Shown here one piece after another: positions 57,421 through 64,000 of a stretch of 64,000 nucleotides of DNA. The DNA is from Neopestalotiopsis rosae (Eukaryota > Ascomycota > Sordariomycetes > Amphisphaeriales > Sporocadaceae), in assembly GCA_023078685.1 (NCBI GenBank), contig JALGAS010000004.1, forward strand, positions 1,488,001-1,552,000, written 5' to 3'. The notes beneath the pieces were generated by a model. That model made no database searches, was not told the DNA's origin, and saw nothing but the letters and a program-made list of their open reading frames with translations. The translations under genes were made by a program, and so were the position numbers. Position 1 is the first letter of the stretch; every line of letters starts with the position of its first letter.

Positions 57421-57626
57421 GAGTAACAACGCGGTATAGACTGCCAATCATGTGTTTATGCGAGCTGCCAAAGCTCAATGCTGCAACCTTCGTATCATTA
57501 TTCAGTGATTGTAATTTCTTAAAAGGTTCTTATTAACATTATTGAGGTTGGCGTATGCTTCTTTGCTCATGGCTGAATGCCAATTCTAAGATCTGCATCT
57601 TTCTATAAAGGGACTGAATATGCTCA

Positions 57627-59077
57627 TCATTGAACTACAACTGTTGTGCTAGGGTTGATGGATATCTGGGGTATCGTGTTTGGATCCGATGGGACCTTTG
57701 AGGATGGCGCAGAAGTTGCAACGGCCGCGGCCGAGGACGAGACTGTTGGTGCCGTGGTTGCGCCAGTAACCCTGACAGTCGTGCTGGGGTTGATAGATAT
57801 CTGGGGAATGGTATTTGGGTCTGACGGAACTTTGGACGATGGCGCGGCCGATGCAGATGTTGCGGCAGCGGATGACGGGGTGATTACTTCCACGAAGGGG
57901 ATGGTAACTATCGTTTTCTCGTTAGCAACCGATTCGCCCCAGAAATATTATACGGAATTATTTGAAGCCCGCTTTCGTAGAAGCCCAAATGTGTAGCAAC
58001 TCACCAAAAATCGTGGTAGTTGAAGAGAATGATTCAGCCAGATTAGTGCTCGATAAAGGATCGACAGTGATGAAAAGAGTGGTTGTACTCGTCGTGTCGG
58101 TTGTTGCGTCTGGAGACGTTGATGCTTCAGTCACAGTCACGGTCACCGATTCTGTCGCCGTAACGGTCACTGCTGCTTCCGTGACCGTCACAGCTTGGCA
58201 CGTCACAGTGATGAGCTGTTCTCCCGGCGCTGTCGCATCCGCCTTGGCTGAGCTGGCTGTTGTCGCTGTAGCGGGTGCATCGTCAACCTTTTCATTGTCG
58301 TTTTCCGAGACCGTGCCGTCATCGAAGATGAATGTCTGCGCCTCATTCCCGTCCTCACAATCCGCAATCTCGACGCTGTTTCCCTTGACGGTCAGGCAGG
58401 AAGCCGATTGATTTTCAGGCGCCAGAGTCAGGGAGCCAGCACTTCCATCGCCAGGAAACAATTGAGAGGTCGTCACGTTGCCACCTTGGTTGGGATTGTT
58501 AACATGTTTCATGCAGACGGATGCTGTATTGACTTACTGCCATCTGCAACACCGCCACATGAGAAAAGCATGACCTGTTGGCCGGTGGCTTGAGTGGGGT
58601 CAAATGTAAAGCATGCTTGTGTCTATAATCGGTACAGTTTAGGTGACGACGATACTTTGCCTACATGATGTGACGAGACTTACCAAAGTGCTGACGATCA
58701 AGAAGGAGTTTGCGGCATCATTATGCTTTCCTTGGGTAATGACATCAAAGCCCTGACCATCCGTAGCACCACACCCTGCTACTTGGATAGGAGACAGGTT
58801 CGCAGAAGCGTCACCGGAAAGCTCGTCGACAAAGAGACATTTTCCTTTGGAGGTCTAGTAATGGTCAGGTCAATAAACAGCTGCAAGCCAGGACTGGAGT
58901 TGGGATTGGCCGCACCTTGATGTTGATATTGGAGAGAGTTCTTGTCGCGGTATCATCTCGTTGCTGTGCCTTTTGGTACGCGACCTGATCGAGCTCATCC
59001 ACGAGTCGGTAGACTGGACCAGCAAAGACAGGCGCCGAGAGTGTGGCTAAAAGAGCCGCGGTATACTTGGCGATCAT
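57627..59077 (-). CDS. secreted ricin-B-like, Thr/Ser-rich protein with C-terminal tandem repeat
   Basis: Exons 59077..58916, 58854..58684, 58622..58538, 58484..58005 and 57907..57627 give 392 residues with consistent phases. Residues 1-19 are a signal peptide (MIAKYTAALLATLSAPVFA). Residues ~50-190 resemble a ricin-B/beta-trefoil unit (KTSKGKCLFVDELSG, ACFTFDPTQATGQQVMLFSCGG, ASCLTVKGNSVEIADCEDG, AQTFIF). A VTVT-rich segment follows, and the protein ends with two near-identical copies of SSKVPSDPNTIPQISINPST. This architecture is common in fungal cell-surface proteins; binding of a carbohydrate is possible but unproved. No GPI signal is evident. No toxin domain is seen. Confidence 0.85.
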
Positions 59078-60662
59078 GACGTCTTTTGGTTTGAGAACCT
59101 TACAAAATGAATGACAGAAGAGTGGGGAGAGATGAACAAAACTTCTAAAGAGTGACTTCAAGCCAATGATAATGGACGGAATGAAAAGAAAAACAGCGAG
59201 ACTTCTCTCTCTCAGTCGTCAAGGAATGAATAATCCCGCTCAACGGGGTTTGGACATCAGAGAAGCAGAGAAATGTAACGAATGAAAGGAACGGCGGCGA
59301 CGTCGAGGAGGAATCATTCACCTTGAGACGAAGAACAGCAAGAAAGTCCCAACACCAGAGGGAGACACGAAGAGAAGGAACTACAAACACTCTTCTCCAT
59401 TCTTTCTCAACGAGGAACGGCGGACAACCCCAGATATGGAGGAAAACGGTGACCGTGTGCACCTCAAACCTATGAGGAACCCAGGTAACCCCTACCGTTC
59501 GACCTCAAAGGGGCGCTTGTCCGGGCTACACGGCCATTCTGGAGGAGCAAAAAGTCTGTCATGTCTGGCGCTTCGGCGTCACCTCAAAATGAAGGCTGTT
59601 CTTGGCATTCTACAGGTGGCTCCACGAGGGGGTCAAGGGGGAGGGGAGGGTTCGAGTACAATGTATGGTCAGTCAAACCAGTATGACTGCCATAGTACTG
59701 ATGTGTGGCATATGCCATATTGTCCGTGCGGTCTGCAGTGACAAGTCAGCAATTTAGAGGAAAGAAGAGAGAAGATGTGGTTGTTTCGTTTTGAGTGCCA
59801 AGAGCCCGTGGTGAGAGGTTCATCTCTTTGTTGCTGGAAGCGCCAGGGGTCGTGAGACGCAGCGCGTCGCAGCCGCCAGCTCAACTGCGGGTATGCGGAG
59901 AGCCAAGCGGCTCTGCGCCAGGGGGGGCAAAGACGTTAGTGGGGTCAATTGGCTCCCAGTGCTCCTGGCACTCGGCAAGCTAGCCGAAAGAGCTCTGAAG
60001 CGAAGCGCCCTGTTAGTTGCCGCGGCCTAATCTTAGTGGTCCAGTTGCTTTTCTCTGGATTTCGGATCACTGCTATCTTGAAGCATTGAATACACACACT
60101 GCTCCGGAGAAGAATTGAGTTCATCTCAATCTTATCAGATTTATGGACATAAAATTCCCTTTTCCTTGGCGATGACGGCTTTTCCCAAATCCATGGAACC
60201 ATCGTTTACGATAAAAAGGATGCACATTAAGTAATCACGTCGTCTTTGATTGCATTAAGCTCGTGGAAAAGGTAAATTAAAGCCCATGCTCGGTGCTGTA
60301 TCATGGCTCCACTGTCGGCTCTTACCGATCTCACAGACGCTGTCTGTGTCTCACAACAAAGGGCGATATCCTATCCTGTTGCAGTGGACTCTTTACCAAC
60401 GACCTTTGAGCTCGATGGAGCAGCTGGATTTCATGTCCCATGGGTTGTGGATGCGAAGCTGACACGATCAAAGTCGGCATTGACTGATCAAACTACGAAG
60501 ATCACTCAACTGTACAAGGTCACATCGAGCAGGCAGTCCAGATGAGAGCAAAAAATATCTCTACATGATATATGTTCTTGGGCAAAGTCCTATTTACATC
60601 CATCAACAGTCCGACTTTGCCACCATCAGGCCCGAGCCTCATCAAGTTCCGCAAACGGTCGT
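59078..60662. other. intergenic region, no gene seen
   Basis: About 1.6 kb between two minus-strand genes. Short open frames show no domain. Confidence 0.5.
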
Positions 60663-62068
60663 CTACAAGATGCTGTTGAGGACCGTCTTGACACCGTTCC
60701 AAATCTCAACACCACTTGGGGTGATTTGAGCAGGGGGCAGGACGAAGGAGGTGCCACGCAGCTCAATGGCCCAAGCATAGGTAACTCCAATGGTGTCGGT
60801 CATGTAGTCAGTAGAACCACCGGTGGCCTGCAGAAATTTCAGTCAGTTCGTGTTCTCCTCATATCCACTGTGGAAGGATGATCAAACGAGAGTATTCACC
60901 TTGTAGAGAGTGGTGCAGATAGGGCCAGCCACAAACGAGGTTCCGTATGCCGAGGCAATCGAAGTCTTCATCGAGTTGGCCAGGCTCTGCTGCTTGGACA
61001 GGTTGGCAACATCGACGGTGCAGCTGTATCCGTAGGGCAGCAGGATGGCCATGGCGTAGCTGTGGAAGTCAATGTACCATGTGGTGCCGTGTGCTGCAGC
61101 GACAGAGGCGGCGTGAGCGGTCAGGACCTTGCACTCGGGCGTGTCGCAAGCCGCCTCACCCTTGTAGTCGTCCGCCGACGGGGTGGTCGAAGCACCGCCC
61201 GTGACGGCCCAGTGCGAGGGCCAGTTACGGTTAATGTCGGTGCCGACAGCGGAGATGCCAGAGCGGGTTTGACGGTTCTTTCTCCAGAGACGGGTTGTGG
61301 TCTGCGAGTAGACAAAACCGTCTGCATTGACGACAGGGACAATGTAGAAGTCAAAGTTGTTCAGGAAGTTGCTGGTGGTACCACCACTGTAACCCTGGAC
61401 AAGCTGGTAGAGCAGGTACTCTGCGACCATGGTAGCAATCCATTCTCTGGCGTGCACCGTAGCATGGTAGTAGATGGCGGGCTTGGAGCTCTTGCCGCCG
61501 CTTCCCCAAAGGTGGATACCAGTGATCGATCTGCCTTCAAATGTCTTGCCGACGGTGAAGATCTCCGAGTTGTTGGGGAATGCCGCCTGCACGTCTGACA
61601 AGAACGTCAGGTGATCGGCGTACGAGTGGTACGCATCGAACCAAGAGTCGTCAGGAAGAGCACCAGCAACAGGAGCTGTGCGTCGATTAGTCGTCATCCA
61701 GTAACGTTTTGTCTTGGAGTCGTAAACAACTCACCTGCATATGGCACAAGAGGTCCCTCAGCGGCAATAGCAGCACCAAGATCGTCCTCCACCAAGGTAC
61801 CATTCAGGGCCAGGGCTTGGAATGCATCAAGCTCGTGTGCCGGGACGGCAAAGTCCAGGTGGTCGTCGTGGGCGCATCCTTGGAGCGTGACCGAGTCCGT
61901 GAGCGAAGCACCCAGGCTGTAAAGGCTCGACAATCCTTCAGTCGAGTCGGCAGGCACATCTACGCGGTACAGCTTGTAGCCATCGTAGTTGACCTTGCTA
62001 GAAGTCTCAGGGAGGACAGCAGCAGAGGCCAACGAGGCAGCTGACAGAGCTGCGGCGGAGAACTTCAT
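60663..62068 (-). CDS. secreted zinc carboxypeptidase, M14 family
   Basis: Exons 62068..61735, 61675..60900 and 60827..60663 give 424 residues. A signal peptide (first ~17 residues) and a propeptide of about 100 residues precede the catalytic domain. Zinc ligands are His186 and Glu189 in VHAREW and His316 in YIDFHSYA; the catalytic Glu392 is in YAWAIELRG. DINRNWPSHW and LPYGYSC support a carboxypeptidase A/B subgroup. It removes C-terminal residues from peptides outside the cell after activation of the zymogen. In fungi such enzymes serve protein nutrition; some pathogens secrete many copies. The rest of the pocket was not analysed, so A- or B-type specificity is open. Confidence 0.94.
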
Positions 62069-64000
62069 GGTGGTGGTCCAGCAAGGTACGAAGCTATTCA
62101 GAACGAGAGTGCAAGCTGGATGCTGCCAAGAGAAGTCAGAGAGAACCTGGAGAGACAGGTGCAGTGGAGAATAGGATGCTCAAATATAAAGAGGGAGAAG
62201 TAGAATTCGGTGAGGTGGACCGGAAATGTTTCCAAATTCGGTCATACACAGAAAGTAAAGGTTGTACCAAAGTTTACATTGGTGAACCAGCGGGGGGCGT
62301 CATTATACACATTTTCCAAATTCCCAATTCACGCAAGCTCGCTCACCGTTTGTTTGCCAGGTAGTGACTGACTCAATAGAATTTACTGGTATCGCACCAT
62401 CAGGCTAAGATGGCTCTTGGCACGGCCAGGCTCAAGACAGGAAATGACTGGGTTCGGAAGATCAAAAAAAGAATCCAAAACCACACAGGTGTGGAATTAA
62501 TGATGGTGATGAGTGAAGACGAAGACAAGAAGCGTTGAGAAGGAGCTGTCAACCGTAAACATTATTTTGACCCCTCCCAAGCACTAGAATCGCACCTTCC
62601 AAAGGCGATGTGCTTGATTGCAACTTTGGGCAAGTTGGCGATGCCAAAATGGGCAGGCACAAGACTGGCATCGGCGACGTGATTGACCATGAACCATTTA
62701 GAGGGACGTCAAGGGTAGCATCATTGTTATGTGCCACCACAAGATTCGCTGGGTGGTAGTACCTGCATGTTGTAGATAAGTGGCGAGTAATAAGGTAGGT
62801 ATTTGGTGGAGCTGGTGGACTTGAGGTGAGGTGATTGAGGCCTATAGAGTCTAGACAGACTACCGATTAGGTGCAGCCAGACTTGCAACCCAACTTTAGC
62901 GAAAGGCGCTACCCGTTTGCCGTTGATCTCCCCCTCCTATTCAGTGGTGCCATTGATTGAGGGAAAACGAAAAAAAGTGTCGAACGAAAACCCAATGATG
63001 CTTGAACCTAACGAGCGACTATCTGCAATTGGCAAGAACTGGGGGTTACAGCGATGGCGGGATAAAATCCTAGTCGAGGGAGGTGATTTCTTGGCCAGCA
63101 GTCTTGGGGCCTTCAGGACTTTCCTAATGCGGATAAATTCTGGTCTATCCATGGTCTGGGGCATGACCGTCTGATCTGCCCAACCCCCGCGGGGATCTTA
63201 TGCAGCTTCCTTCGCGAGATAATCGACCCGAGTCCATCAATAAGCTTAAATTCCATGGCTCCATTCTGTCTGTCGGCATATCTGGGGTTCTAGGTGTTGT
63301 TGGTTCGATGGAATGTCGGCGCGGTCTAGAGTGTTCGGCCAATACGACTCTGGGGTTGAAGAATTGTCATCGAGCCAACATTAAAGATGCTACATCATTC
63401 TCCAACTTTGATTGGGTGCTAATGCAATCATTTTGCACCCAAGAGAAGAGGGCCCGGCACGTGGACTGGAGCCAACTGGCCGACGTGGTCAATAGCTCAA
63501 CCTTCTCGAACACTTCCTCGTAGAGAAACTCGCATACCCGCACGATCCAATGAATTCTTCAGCTACTACGATCTATCTATTATTTTTAGACGTCAAGTTA
63601 CAATCCATGATGCATAGTTCATGGCTATACAGGATTGCGCAATATACCCTGTCATTAGTACCGGCTCTGCTGGATCTTTAACTGTTGATAGATTGATCCG
63701 TGATTTCCGCGACAGGCCATGACCATCCTCAACACACGATTATGCACGTGGAACAGATGAGTTATTATGTAATCCGTCTCGTCACTTATCTACGACTCTT
63801 GGCTCTATCAATAAGATACCTTGTCGCTTACTAGAATTATCTCTTGGCATTCATCTCGCATTGATACTACCGAGTTGACTGATGTCTAGTCATAGCGGTC
63901 AAACTCAAAGACGGAATAATGATTGCCGTGTAAGCTATCTGCTCTCAAAAGGACTCTATCAAGGTGACTACATAGTGGGTCTTGATATGACAACTACGAC
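62069..64000. other. right-hand flank, no gene seen
   Basis: About 1.9 kb beyond the carboxypeptidase start, including its promoter. Open frames around 62900-63520 on both strands have no recognisable domain, intron pattern or start context. Confidence 0.5.

Overview
The window is nuclear DNA of a filamentous ascomycete (Pezizomycotina; Sordariomycetes and probably Hypocreales is my inference from the gene families and protein resemblance, not from a search). Genes are widely spaced, lie on both strands, and carry short GT-AG introns, mostly 50-90 nt, with CTAAC/CTGAC-like branch sites. I rebuilt exon boundaries by hand and checked that reading phases add up to whole codons. I saw no tRNA, rRNA, CRISPR or bacterial-type operon.

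Layout. 0-6.3 kb: 3' part of a CWH43-type GPI-lipid remodelling gene and a secreted amidase. 6.5-8 kb: an intact HXXXD acyltransferase. 8.7-23.6 kb: housekeeping block with bifunctional thiamine enzyme THI6, an unrecognised serine-rich protein, the giant UTP10 ribosome-biogenesis protein and 5-aminolevulinate synthase. 25.9-34.3 kb: accessory, partly decayed DNA holding an acyltransferase pseudogene, a DUF2278 gene, a GDSL esterase, and a SNF2-helicase relic between two AT-rich direct repeats. 34.8-46 kb: amino-acid permease, a remarkable seven-exon secreted PTG-repeat protein, then NmrA-like, SnoaL-like, DUF1772 and cytochrome P450 genes. 48.6-57.4 kb: FAD monooxygenase, NCS1 permease, 2-oxoglutarate/Fe(II) oxygenase and a fused biuret-hydrolase-like/allophanate-hydrolase-like protein. 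57.6-62.1 kb: a secreted ricin-B-like serine/threonine-rich protein and a zinc carboxypeptidase. The last ~1.9 kb shows no gene.

The best candidate for an undescribed system is the 48.6-57.4 kb group. An importer of the nucleobase/allantoin class, two oxygenases and one chain joining a biuret hydrolase-like cysteine hydrolase to an allophanate hydrolase-like amidase would suit a nitrogen-scavenging pathway that ends in biuret and allophanate. The region between the divergent permease and oxygenase genes holds four HGATAR (AreA-type) sites and a 10-bp-arm inverted repeat rich in CGG/CCG. The second candidate is the PTG-repeat secreted protein, whose repeat units are split among small exons.
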